The notes beneath the pieces were generated by a model. The model searched no databases and was not told the origin of the DNA. It worked only from the letters and a program-made list of their open reading frames with translations. Below, in pieces: positions 8,414-16,475 of a stretch of 64,000 nucleotides of DNA (the stretch's first letter is position 1; each line of letters opens with the position of its first letter). The stretch spans positions 992,001-1,056,000 of the forward strand of contig NZ_CP070351.1 of the NCBI RefSeq assembly GCF_016919385.1, written 5' to 3'. This DNA is from Gordonia sp. PDNC005. GTDB lineage: Bacteria > Actinomycetota > Actinomycetes > Mycobacteriales > Mycobacteriaceae. The position numbers and the translations under genes were made by a program.

Positions 8414-9105
8414 TCTCCCGTCACTCGAACGATCTCCAGGTCGACTTCGCTGCGCAGGACGAACCCCATCGATTCATACAGTCGCGCCGCGGGATTGTCG
8501 GCGGTGGTGTGCAGGAACGGCCGGTCGCCTTCGTCGACGATCACGTCCGCAACGGCCGCCACCAGACGACGTGCAAGGCCTCGTCCCCGAGCCTCGGGGT
8601 GGGTGCAGACCGCACTGATCTCGGTCCATCCGGGGAGGTGGCGACGCTGGCCTGCCATAGCCATGAGGCGTCCGTCGGCGTCTCGCCACCCGAGATACGT
8701 ACCCATCTCGATGGTTCGCGGCAGGAAGGGGCCGGGCTTGGTCAGTTCGACGAGCGCGGTCATCTCGGCGATGTCGGACGGCCCGAGAACAAGCATCTCG
8801 GGATCGTGTGCCGGCGTGACGTTCGATCCGTCGTACTGGACGAGGTCGAACTTGTCCACCAACCGAAGACCCCGCGCGGGCAGCGGGGTTCGGCGGTCTC
8901 GCAGTGACGCGGTCCTGCCCATCCCGGTCAGGGTCGCCATGTCGGAGTAGTCCTGGTCGGTCATCTCGCGAGGATGCCCGTAGAAGACGGAGACCTCCGG
9001 GTCGAAAGTCGAGATCCGCCCGAGTCTGCGGGCGAAGTGGCTCTGGGGCCCCGCGAGCGCCTCGGTGAATGGGTCGTCGAGGACAGAGGCGTCGACCGAG
9101 GTCAT
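8410..9105 (-). CDS. GNAT-family N-acetyltransferase
   Basis: A 231-residue protein whose C-terminal half is a GNAT acetyltransferase domain of the FR47-like type. The acetyl-CoA loop is seen as CTHPEARGRGLARRL (the V/I-x-P-x-x-R/Q-G-x-G/A pattern), followed by HTTADNPAARLYESMGF. The N-terminal ~90 residues are family-specific. Substrate unknown. It overlaps both neighbours by four bases (ATGA arrangement), which points to translational coupling within the 7373-10306 operon. Confidence 0.9.
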   Translation of the reverse strand: MTSVDASVLDDPFTEALAGPQSHFARRLGRISTFDPEVSVFYGHPREMTDQDYSDMATLTGMGRTASLRDRRTPLPARGLRLVDKFDLVQYDGSNVTPAHDPEMLVLGPSDIAEMTALVELTKPGPFLPRTIEMGTYLGWRDADGRLMAMAGQRRHLPGWTEISAVCTHPEARGRGLARRLVAAVADVIVDEGDRPFLHTTADNPAARLYESMGFVLRSEVDLEIVRVTGD

Positions 9106-9923
9106 ACGGCTGTCAGCTTCCGCTGGAAGAACGCGATGATCTGATCGAGTGTGTCGCGGGTCGGTTCACCCGGTTTGTCCACCAGGTGCTCGGTCACGAC
9201 CGAATGGGGCGGGAGCAGAGCGTCGGGGTTGGCCGCGGAGTCGGGAAGCTCAACACCGATGAAGGCGTCGCCGAGTTGTTCTCGAAGGAAGGCGAAACGG
9301 TCGCTAGGGACGAGCATGTCACCGGTGAATCGAGCACCCATCACCTCGAGGCCCTCCTTGGCACACCGGTCGCGGACGCATGCCAGGTCGCCGGGGGAGA
9401 TGTCGATGTTCTTGCGGCGGGTCGGGGAGATGCCGAGGGGAAGCGAGGGCTGCGACAGGACGGGTGCCAGCATCCGCTCGTCGATGGCCATGCTGAGGGC
9501 GAAACCGCCGCTGACGCACATCCCGATCGCGCCGACGCCGGGGCCGCCGCATTCGTCGTGCGCGACTCGCGCCAGCGCCCGCAGCCAGGTGACCACCCGT
9601 GAACTGCGACCGGTGGCGAAGATCGTGAACTCACGGCTGACGCAGACCTTGGTCAGTGTGCCGACTGAGGTCGCGAGCGACGGTCCGATGCCGCGGATGC
9701 CGTCGGGCATGATGCCAACGCCGTCGATTCCAAACAGTGAGGGCATGAACACGGTGAACCCCGCGTCCACGACTCGCTGAGCGAACTCGACGACTTTCGG
9801 CGTCACACCGGGCACTTCGGGGATGACGATGACGGCCGGACCCGATCCGCTGCGGTAGTAGTGATGGGTGATGCCGTCGTTGGTGAACTCGTGGCGTTCG
9901 AACGAGTCGAGACCACTCATCAC
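9102..9923 (-). CDS. Dienelactone hydrolase family protein
   Basis: A 273-residue alpha/beta-hydrolase of the dienelactone hydrolase family. The nucleophile is C136 in IGMCVSGGF (the G-x-C-x-G elbow). The family glutamate is in VIVIPEVPG near residue 36, and a histidine in VTEHLVD near the C-terminus could complete the triad. Such enzymes hydrolyse dienelactones or related esters; the substrate cannot be told here. The start is MMSG at 9923 (or the second Met), overlapping the upstream Ddn-like gene by four bases. Confidence 0.9.
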   Translation of the reverse strand: MMSGLDSFERHEFTNDGITHHYYRSGSGPAVIVIPEVPGVTPKVVEFAQRVVDAGFTVFMPSLFGIDGVGIMPDGIRGIGPSLATSVGTLTKVCVSREFTIFATGRSSRVVTWLRALARVAHDECGGPGVGAIGMCVSGGFALSMAIDERMLAPVLSQPSLPLGISPTRRKNIDISPGDLACVRDRCAKEGLEVMGARFTGDMLVPSDRFAFLREQLGDAFIGVELPDSAANPDALLPPHSVVTEHLVDKPGEPTRDTLDQIIAFFQRKLTAV

Positions 9924-10306
9924 GCGATGCGTCCATACAGGACGGAATCGGCGACCATTGCCGGGATGCGGGCGGACTTGACGACGTCGGGGGAGTCGGA
10001 CGGAAGCACCCGCGCGCCTGCCACGTCGAGTCGGTCGCCACCCCGCACGAGAGTGAAGCGACCGGCGGCGAGCACGTTGCGCACCCAGTCCGCGTCGGCG
10101 CCGTAGGGCAGCACGATGCTGATGCGATCATCGTCGACAAACGCGAGCACGGGCGTCGAGTACGACTTGTTCGACTTCCGTCCCACGTGTTCGACGACGG
10201 CCCACGGGGCGATACGCCCAGCCCAGAGGCCCTGAATCGGGTTGGTGACGACCTTGTTCGCGTGCGCCACTGCGCGGGGAATCTTCACCCCACCAGCTTG
10301 CCTCAT
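9920..10306 (-). CDS. Deazaflavin (F420)-dependent nitroreductase family protein
   Basis: A ~128-residue protein of the DUF385/Ddn family, split-barrel proteins that bind the deazaflavin cofactor F420 in mycobacteria and relatives. Recognisable blocks are VVEHVGRKSNKSYSTPV (the hallmark H-x-GRxSG/N-x-xxxxTPV region) and the following barrel with YGADADWVRNVLAAG. It is the first gene of a five-gene cluster. The ATG at 10306 lies inside the palindrome at 10301-10314; a GTG at 10288 (six codons in) is a reasonable alternative start. The gene is divergent from the TetR gene with only 26 bases between starts. Confidence 0.87.
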   Translation of the reverse strand: MRQAGGVKIPRAVAHANKVVTNPIQGLWAGRIAPWAVVEHVGRKSNKSYSTPVLAFVDDDRISIVLPYGADADWVRNVLAAGRFTLVRGGDRLDVAGARVLPSDSPDVVKSARIPAMVADSVLYGRIA

Positions 10307-10314
10307 CGATGAGG
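10301..10314. promoter_or_regulatory. Palindromic operator candidate for the divergent TetR
   Basis: CCTCATCGATGAGG is a perfect 14-bp palindrome lying between, and partly overlapping, the starts of the Ddn-like operon and the tetR gene. Its size and place fit an autoregulatory TetR operator that would control both directions. The role is inferred from position only. Confidence 0.55.
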
Positions 10315-10332
10315 GGTTCCGATACTGGACGC

Positions 10333-11019
10333 ATGAGCGCAGACGCCGCGGACGGCGATCCGGTCGGCTTCCGCATGCAGGTGGTGGCCGAATCCATCCG
10401 CCTGTTCGCCGAACACGGGTACGAGGCCACGCCGGTCGACGCGGTCGCCGCTGCCGCGGGCGTGTCGCGGCGGACATTGTTCCGACAGTTCAGGTCGAAA
10501 GAGGACTTGATCTTCGCCGACCACGAAGAGCTGCTGGCCAGGGTCGCGTCACGGCTCGAGGTGAACGACGACGATCCCTGGTGGGCGGTGTGCGCGGCGG
10601 CGGAGGAGGTCTTCGCCCATTTCGCCGATCACCGTGACCTGGCGGTCGGGCGGTATCGGGTCGTCGCGCAAGTCCCCGCCCTGCGTGACCGCGAACTCGT
10701 CACCACGTACCGTTACCAGCGGTTGTTCGAGGAGTCGCTGCGTCGGCGGATGCCCGACGTCCCCCGGGTGCGGGTGGTGGCGTACGCGGCCGCGGTGACC
10801 GGCGCGCACAACCATCTTCTCCGGCAGATGGTGCGTGGGGATTCGGCTGCGACGGCGGATGTGCTGCATGACGAACTCCGCCGAATCCACGCGACGACAC
10901 AACCTCGCGCGCGTGCAGAGGCCACAGCGGTCACAGTCGTCACGCACGGTGCTGACCTCAGCCCGGATGAGATAGCCGACATCGTTCGGAAACGATTGAC
11001 GTGGCACGCAGTGCCGTGA
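10333..11019 (+). CDS. TetR-family transcriptional regulator
   Basis: A 228-residue TetR regulator. The helix-turn-helix lies at about residues 12-58, with IRLFAEHGYEATPVDAVAAAAGVSRRTLFRQFRS in register with the family pattern (described in segments: GYEATPVDAVAAAAG, then VSRRTLFRQF). The C-terminal ligand domain resembles the mycofactocin/fatty-acid-type TetR_C group only loosely. GATACT at 10321-10326 sits exactly six bases before the ATG at 10333, the geometry of a leaderless transcript. It probably represses the divergent operon 7373-10306. Confidence 0.9.
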   Translation: MSADAADGDPVGFRMQVVAESIRLFAEHGYEATPVDAVAAAAGVSRRTLFRQFRSKEDLIFADHEELLARVASRLEVNDDDPWWAVCAAAEEVFAHFADHRDLAVGRYRVVAQVPALRDRELVTTYRYQRLFEESLRRRMPDVPRVRVVAYAAAVTGAHNHLLRQMVRGDSAATADVLHDELRRIHATTQPRARAEATAVTVVTHGADLSPDEIADIVRKRLTWHAVP

Positions 11020-11085
11020 TGAACTCAACCAGAACCAAGACAACGGCACTCGGTGACACTGGGTGTCAGTAAAGGAGTCACCACG

Positions 11086-12255
11086 ATGGGCAAGTTCGGC
11101 AATCCCGATTTTGATCTGTTCCAGCTGCCGGAGGAGCACGAGGCACTCCGTGAGGCCATTCGCGCTCTGAGCGAGAAGGAGATCGCCCCCTACGCCAAGG
11201 AGGTCGACGAGAAGGCCCGCTTCCCCGAGGAGGCTCGAGCAGCTCTCGTCGCCAACGGTTTCAACGCCGTGCACGTGCCGGAGCAGTTCGAAGGCCAGGG
11301 CGCCGACTCGCTCGCCGCCTGCATCGTCATCGAGGAGGTCGCACGCGTCGACGTCTCCGCGTCGCTGATCCCGGCCGTCAACAAGCTCGGCACCATGGGG
11401 CTGATCCTGTCGGGCTCCGACGAGCTCAAGGCGAAGGTCCTCCCGTCGATCGCGTCGGGCGAGGCGATGGCCTCGTACGCACTGTCCGAGCGTGAGGCCG
11501 GGTCGGATGCGGCGTCGATGAAGACCCGCGCCCGCAAGGACGGCGACAGCTGGGTCCTCAACGGTTCCAAGTGCTGGATCACCAACGGTGGACAGTCTGC
11601 GTGGTACACGGTCATGGCCGTCACCGACCCCGACAAGGGCGCCAACGGCATCTCCGCGTTCATGGTCCACAAGGACGACGAGGGCTTCACCGTCGGACCG
11701 CTCGAGCACAAGCTCGGCATCAAGGGCAGCCCCACCGCCGAACTGTACTTCGAGAACTGCACCATCCCCGAGGACCGGATCATCGGGGATGAGGGCACCG
11801 GCTTCAAGACCGCCCTCGCGACCCTCGACCACACCCGCCCGACCATCGGCGCACAGGCCGTCGGCGTTGCGCAGGGCGCCCTCGACGCCGCGATCGCGTA
11901 CGTCAAGGAGCGCAAGCAGTTCGGTAAGACGATCAGCCAGTTCCAGGGCGTCGAGTTCATGATCGCCGACATGGCCATGAAGGTCGAAGCCGCTCGCCTG
12001 ATGGTGTACTCGGCCGCATCGCGCGCCGAGCGCGGCCAGGGTCAGCTCGGATTCATCTCGTCGGCCTCGAAGTGCCTGGCGTCCGATGTCGCGATGGAGG
12101 TCACCACCGATGCTGTTCAGCTGTTCGGCGGCGCTGGTTACACCACCGACTTCCCGGTGGAGCGCATGATGCGCGACGCCAAGATCACCCAGATCTACGA
12201 GGGCACCAACCAGGTCCAGCGCATGGTCATGGCTCGCGCACTCCTGCGCGGCTGA
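11086..12255 (+). CDS. fadE25: Acyl-CoA dehydrogenase (FadE25 type)
   Basis: A 389-residue acyl-CoA dehydrogenase, the same length as mycobacterial FadE25 and in the same place downstream of purE. It carries YALSEREAGSDAASM (FAD and substrate contact region) and KCWITNGG. RKQFGKTISQFQ is also present, and the C-terminal QIYEGTNQVQRMVMAR contains the catalytic-base glutamate. It catalyses the first dehydrogenation of acyl-CoA beta-oxidation; chain-length preference is unknown. The ATG at 11086 is preceded by AAAGGAG at good spacing. A perfect 12-bp stem hairpin follows the stop. Confidence 0.95.
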   Translation: MGKFGNPDFDLFQLPEEHEALREAIRALSEKEIAPYAKEVDEKARFPEEARAALVANGFNAVHVPEQFEGQGADSLAACIVIEEVARVDVSASLIPAVNKLGTMGLILSGSDELKAKVLPSIASGEAMASYALSEREAGSDAASMKTRARKDGDSWVLNGSKCWITNGGQSAWYTVMAVTDPDKGANGISAFMVHKDDEGFTVGPLEHKLGIKGSPTAELYFENCTIPEDRIIGDEGTGFKTALATLDHTRPTIGAQAVGVAQGALDAAIAYVKERKQFGKTISQFQGVEFMIADMAMKVEAARLMVYSAASRAERGQGQLGFISSASKCLASDVAMEVTTDAVQLFGGAGYTTDFPVERMMRDAKITQIYEGTNQVQRMVMARALLRG

Positions 12256-12326
12256 CCCTCCCGCTGCCCCTGGGGAGTTCGCCTCTCTCAGGGGTGGCGA
12301 CGGCCGCCGGCTCAGGGGCCGGAACT

Positions 12327-12351
12327 CCGCCTCGCTCCAGGAGCGAGGCGG
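12327..12351. terminator. Hairpin between convergent fadE25 and GGDEF gene
   Basis: CCGCCTCGCTCC and its exact reverse complement are separated by one base, giving a long GC-rich stem (inner pairs open to form the loop). There is no T-run. Placed between convergent stops, it probably terminates both transcripts. A looser GGGG-rich repeat precedes it at 12270-12325. Confidence 0.6.
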
Positions 12352-12360
12352 TCGGTTCGC

Positions 12361-14649
12361 TCACACGCACCGGCCGGACGTCTCGGACAGACCAGTCAGG
12401 TCGAGAACGAGACGATTCCGGCCGGTGCGTTTTGCGTTGTAGAGGGCTGCGTCGGCGCGGGCCATCAGTGCGCTCAGATCGTCGTCCTGGCAGGCCACGG
12501 CCAGTCCGGCAGAAACAGTGACCGGCCTATCCGGATCGGCCGATTCGATGCCTTCGGCAGCGACAGCATCCACCATCGCCTGTGCGGTGGCCTCGGCGTC
12601 GGTGATGGTTCCGGTGGTGATCAGTGCAGCGAACTCTTCTCCGCCGAATCGGTACAGCGTCGCCGTCTCCGATGGGTTGACAGCGGCCACCGCAGTGGCG
12701 ATCCGCTGAAGGCAACGGTCGCCCGCCGGATGCCCGTAGGCGTCGTTGTACTGCTTCAGATAGTCGACGTCGAGCATGACTGCGGCGACGGAGGCGTCGG
12801 GCAACTCGCGCAGGAGTAGTTCCAGGTTCTCGGTGAACTGCCGGCGGTTGGGCAGACCGGTCAGCGCGTCGACCCGAGCCGCGATCCGGAGCTCGTGCGA
12901 CCGCTGCCAGTTGCGGTAGGCGACTGCCTGGAGTCGGTAGGCCGCCTGAATCACGACGGCCACCATGCTCGACGCCGCAAGAAGTGTCAGAATCCGTTCG
13001 CCGTTGATGCCGAACGCCACCACTTCGGCAATGGTGACCAGGGAGAAGAGCCCGACCATCGTCGGGAGCATCCATCGGAAGCGGATCTGCACAACTCCGA
13101 GGCTCAGGATCACCGAGATCGGCATCAGCACGGTGAGAAGGTCGTCCACCGCGGGCATCGGAAACACACGCAACGTGGTCTGCAAAGCCACGATGGCGAT
13201 GACACAGCACACTTGGACCGCGCCGGACCGAGGGCGGAGCGCGGGCGCCGTCGACCACACGACAGCGATCACGGCGAGTGGAATCAGTCCTGCCGCGATG
13301 AACCATCGGCTCACGGTGAGGCTGTAGTCAGGCATCGGGAGTGCCCGTCCGGCAGCGGCGAGCACCACGAGATCGATCACGAACACTCCCGCCATGATCA
13401 CGCGTCGCGCGCGGTGACCCGACGCGTCGAAATCGGCGAGGAACGATCCGTCGTGTTCACCGAGAGACTCCTCGATCGCCGACGGCCAGAGAGCCCGGGA
13501 ACGCTTGTGGTCGATCGGATCCTGCCGTCGTGAGACCGAGCCGTTCGTGGGCGCCTCGGAGATCACGAGCCGATCGCGTCCGGCTCGCTTGGCGCCGTAG
13601 AGTGCCTGATCCGCCGCCTGGAGCGCAGTGTCGACGTCGCGATCGGGGTCGTCGGGGGAAGACGGTGCCAACCAGACGACACCGGCCGACACCGTGACTC
13701 CCACGCCGACCCGACCCGACGGTAAGCCCAACGCGCCGATTCCGCGTCGGAGACGCTCGGCGTCGTCGATGGCGGCCGACCGATCCGAGCCGGACCACAC
13801 CACGGCGAACTCTTCGCCGGATAGGCGTGCCGCCAGCACCCGCTCATCGGTGATCGAGTCGGTCAAGAACTGTCCGATCGCCCGGAGTGTGTCGTCGCCT
13901 GCGGCGTGTCCGAGGGTGTCGTTGAGGACCTTGAACTCGTCGACGTCGAGAACCGCGAGAGCGACCGGCGAGTCCTGGGCCAGCGCGTCTGCGATGCGGG
14001 AGTCGAAAGCCCGCCGGTTGGCCAGACCGGTCAGCGCGTCTGTCGTCGAGAGTTCATCGAGTCGACGCTCGCGTTCCCAAGTGAGGCGGGTCTGCCGTTC
14101 GTGGAACCTCGCGGAGATCAACGGGACCACAATGATGGCGCCACTGGTCATGAGGTCGAACATGCCCGGCCCGCTGCTCGGAACAGCGGTCAGTTCGACG
14201 GCCGCGATCATGACGAATCCTGTCAGCATCGCAGGTACCAGAATCACGTAGCGAATGTGGACGATGAGCAGGCTGGCGAGAAACGCGACCGGCACGATGA
14301 TCGGCAGAACGTCATGTCCGCCGTTCACCGCTACGGCCCGAATGACCATGAGCCACACGACGTCGATGTACACGGATGTGATGAAGAGCGCCGTGGACCA
14401 GGTCGGGACTGCCCACCTGAGGCAGCTGGCCAGTCTGAGCACGTTGGCGAGCCCAAAACCGATCACCACCGACGGCCACGAGTTGACCATCGGCGCCGGG
14501 TCGTCGAACAACAGCCGTTCGAACATGTACAGCCCACCGACGGCGCCGAACATGATGATCGCGATCTCCGCCTTGTACCAGCGGCCGGCGTCGACGAATG
14601 CGGACACGAACGCGTCCGAACGGGGGTTCACAGCACGGCGCAACATCAC
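12361..14649 (-). CDS. Membrane protein with two tandem sensor-GGDEF units
   Basis: A 762-residue protein built from two similar halves, each with about five or six membrane helices followed by a diguanylate cyclase (GGDEF) domain. Half 1 has DALTGLANRR at 204-213 and a degenerate active site SGEEF at 277-281. Half 2 has DALTGLPNRR at ~594-603 and a canonical GGEEF at 669-673. The metal aspartates in LDVDEF and LDVDYL are present in both. No RxxD product-inhibition site is visible before either active site. It should make cyclic di-GMP, at least through the second domain. Start is a GTG/ATG pair at 14649/14646; a -10-like TAAAGT lies at 14714-14709 on this strand. Confidence 0.93.
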   Translation of the reverse strand: MMLRRAVNPRSDAFVSAFVDAGRWYKAEIAIIMFGAVGGLYMFERLLFDDPAPMVNSWPSVVIGFGLANVLRLASCLRWAVPTWSTALFITSVYIDVVWLMVIRAVAVNGGHDVLPIIVPVAFLASLLIVHIRYVILVPAMLTGFVMIAAVELTAVPSSGPGMFDLMTSGAIIVVPLISARFHERQTRLTWERERRLDELSTTDALTGLANRRAFDSRIADALAQDSPVALAVLDVDEFKVLNDTLGHAAGDDTLRAIGQFLTDSITDERVLAARLSGEEFAVVWSGSDRSAAIDDAERLRRGIGALGLPSGRVGVGVTVSAGVVWLAPSSPDDPDRDVDTALQAADQALYGAKRAGRDRLVISEAPTNGSVSRRQDPIDHKRSRALWPSAIEESLGEHDGSFLADFDASGHRARRVIMAGVFVIDLVVLAAAGRALPMPDYSLTVSRWFIAAGLIPLAVIAVVWSTAPALRPRSGAVQVCCVIAIVALQTTLRVFPMPAVDDLLTVLMPISVILSLGVVQIRFRWMLPTMVGLFSLVTIAEVVAFGINGERILTLLAASSMVAVVIQAAYRLQAVAYRNWQRSHELRIAARVDALTGLPNRRQFTENLELLLRELPDASVAAVMLDVDYLKQYNDAYGHPAGDRCLQRIATAVAAVNPSETATLYRFGGEEFAALITTGTITDAEATAQAMVDAVAAEGIESADPDRPVTVSAGLAVACQDDDLSALMARADAALYNAKRTGRNRLVLDLTGLSETSGRCV

Positions 14650-14789
14650 GAACGTGGACTTTCTGGAGGGAGGGAGTCGCGGTTCGGACGGACCCGAGCC
14701 TCCGACACACTTTACGAGCCGCGCCGTGGCACTGCTCCTGGAAGTCTCAGGTTCGTGCCATCGAGTGAATTCAGCGCAAGGGGACCAGC

Positions 14790-15740
14790 TCAGGTCACGA
14801 TCGGAGCAAGAGTCTCGCCGAGCAGACTGACACGGCCCGGAACGTGACCGTTCGCCATCAAGTTGACCGAGAAGCCGTCGACGCCGGACTCCTTCAACGC
14901 CTCGAATCGTGCGTGGACCTCGTCGGGGTCGCCGACGATCATTCCCGCGCGGCGCGGAGCGGCCTGCGGAGTGCGTTCGATGAATGCGTCGGCCTCGGCC
15001 ACGGCCTGGTCGTGCGTCGGCGCGATGCAGGCGTACGTCTGCAGGCTGACAGTGATCTCGGACCGATCTCGTCCGAGGCGATCACAGTGTTCGTCCAGCG
15101 CAGTGAGTTTGCGTCCGATGTCCTCCGGTGCGCAGATCAGATTCGACTCGTCGGCGTACTGCGCGACCATTCGCAGCGTCTTACGTTCGCCGCCACCGCC
15201 GATCATCACCGGGATGCGGGAGAGGGGAGCAGGTGAGTTGATCGCATCGCGGACGGTGTACCACTTGCCGTCGAGCGACGGGCGCTCACCGCGCAGCATG
15301 CCGAGCACGATCTGAAGCGACTCCTCGAGTCGTTCGAATCGATCCGTGAACGTGCCGAAGGTGAACCCGAGTGCGTCGTGCTCGTGCTCGAACCATCCGG
15401 CCCCGATACCGAGCTGAGCGCGGCCGCCGGACACGACGTCGAGTCCGGTCACAGTCTTTGCGAGGAGCGCAGGCTCACGGTAGGTGTTACCGGTGACCAG
15501 TGCGGACAGTCGAACCTTCGACGTGTGCTGAGCGAGCGCCGACAGCAGCGTGTAGCACTCGATCATCTCCTGGTCGGGTGTCCCGATCATCGGCAACTGA
15601 TAGAAGTGGTCCATCACGAACACGGTGTCGAAACCCGATTCTTCGGCTTCGACGGCCTGCGCGACGATTGTCGCGAACAGTTCCTCCGCGGGAATGTCGG
15701 GGTAGGTGAAGTTCGGGATCTGGTATCCGAGCAGCGTCAT
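14790..15740 (-). CDS. LLM-class F420-dependent oxidoreductase
   Basis: A 316-residue luciferase-like monooxygenase-fold protein, F420-dependent subfamily. It has FDTVFVMDHF near residue 38. KTVTGLDVVSGGRAQLGIGAGW is the central family block (in segments: TVTGLDVVSGGRAQ and LGIGAGW), followed by IPVMIGGGGERKTLR. Such enzymes reduce or oxidise diverse substrates with F420 in mycobacteria and relatives; the substrate is unknown. It lies 25 bases downstream of the TIGR03089 gene on the same strand, so the two may be co-transcribed. Confidence 0.92.
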   Translation of the reverse strand: MTLLGYQIPNFTYPDIPAEELFATIVAQAVEAEESGFDTVFVMDHFYQLPMIGTPDQEMIECYTLLSALAQHTSKVRLSALVTGNTYREPALLAKTVTGLDVVSGGRAQLGIGAGWFEHEHDALGFTFGTFTDRFERLEESLQIVLGMLRGERPSLDGKWYTVRDAINSPAPLSRIPVMIGGGGERKTLRMVAQYADESNLICAPEDIGRKLTALDEHCDRLGRDRSEITVSLQTYACIAPTHDQAVAEADAFIERTPQAAPRRAGMIVGDPDEVHARFEALKESGVDGFSVNLMANGHVPGRVSLLGETLAPIVT

Positions 15741-15765
15741 GCGACCACGTTACTCACCGAATGCG

Positions 15766-16452
15766 CTACGTGAGGGTGACGTCGGCCTTCTCGGTGGAGG
15801 CGATGTCGGTGAGGCGTGCGTCGTCGGCGCCGCGCACCCAGACCAGAGACGCTCCCGCGAGAAGCGGTGCGGCGAAGTTGTCGACGATCCCGTCGGCGGT
15901 GGACCACGATCGTGTCGACACCACGCGTTGTCCTTCGGAGACGGGCGTCGGGGCCGACGCGACGGACTTGGTCGTCCGATCGTCGACGGCGAGGGGACCG
16001 GCCCCGGCGGGACGGTACTGGTCGCCGTGAGTCCTGACGGCGTCGCCGAAGTCGCTGACTCCGATGGGCAGATCGCGGACGCCCATCGCGAACGGATCGA
16101 GAGGTACGACCACGATCTCGTCTGCGTCGTGGGCGTCCATTCCGTCGCGGGTCACGAACGCCACGAGCGGCTCGCCGTCGGCGTCTCCGATGAGGACGTG
16201 CGCGCCGGCCCACCACGCACCGAGGAGGACTGCGGCGGTCTGCCAATGTTCCGGGAGGTCAACGCGCACGGCGTCGCCGGGGGTCACGCCGATCTCGTCC
16301 CTCAGATAGTTGGCGATCTTCGCGGCCCAATTGCCGAGCGTGGCGCCGGACAGCTCGGTGCGCTCGCCTGTGCCCTCGTCATAGAAGGTGAACATCGGCC
16401 GCGCGTAGTCGGTGATGCGTGCGAGAACGAGTCCGGTGACGGTGTCGGTCAT
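15766..16452 (-). CDS. TIGR03089 family protein
   Basis: A 228-residue protein of the actinobacterial TIGR03089 family. Its N-terminal ~100 residues resemble the beginning of AMP-binding (acyl-CoA ligase) enzymes (LSGATLGNWAAKIANYL, GDAVRVDLPEHWQTAAVLLGAWWAG in part), but the ATP-binding and C-terminal adenylation motifs are missing, so it is not a complete ligase. The C-terminal segment (ADGIVDNFAAPLLAGASLVW) keeps the later ligase-like strand. In mycobacteria this gene lies beside the LCP protein gene, as here. Function unknown. Confidence 0.85.
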   Translation of the reverse strand: MTDTVTGLVLARITDYARPMFTFYDEGTGERTELSGATLGNWAAKIANYLRDEIGVTPGDAVRVDLPEHWQTAAVLLGAWWAGAHVLIGDADGEPLVAFVTRDGMDAHDADEIVVVPLDPFAMGVRDLPIGVSDFGDAVRTHGDQYRPAGAGPLAVDDRTTKSVASAPTPVSEGQRVVSTRSWSTADGIVDNFAAPLLAGASLVWVRGADDARLTDIASTEKADVTLT

Positions 16453-16475
16453 GCCACCATCTTGGTGGACGCCCG

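Noticed and set aside
15766..16452. TIGR03089 protein as a functional acyl-CoA ligase
   Set aside because: The ATP-binding P-loop and the C-terminal adenylation motifs are missing and the protein is under half the normal ligase length.
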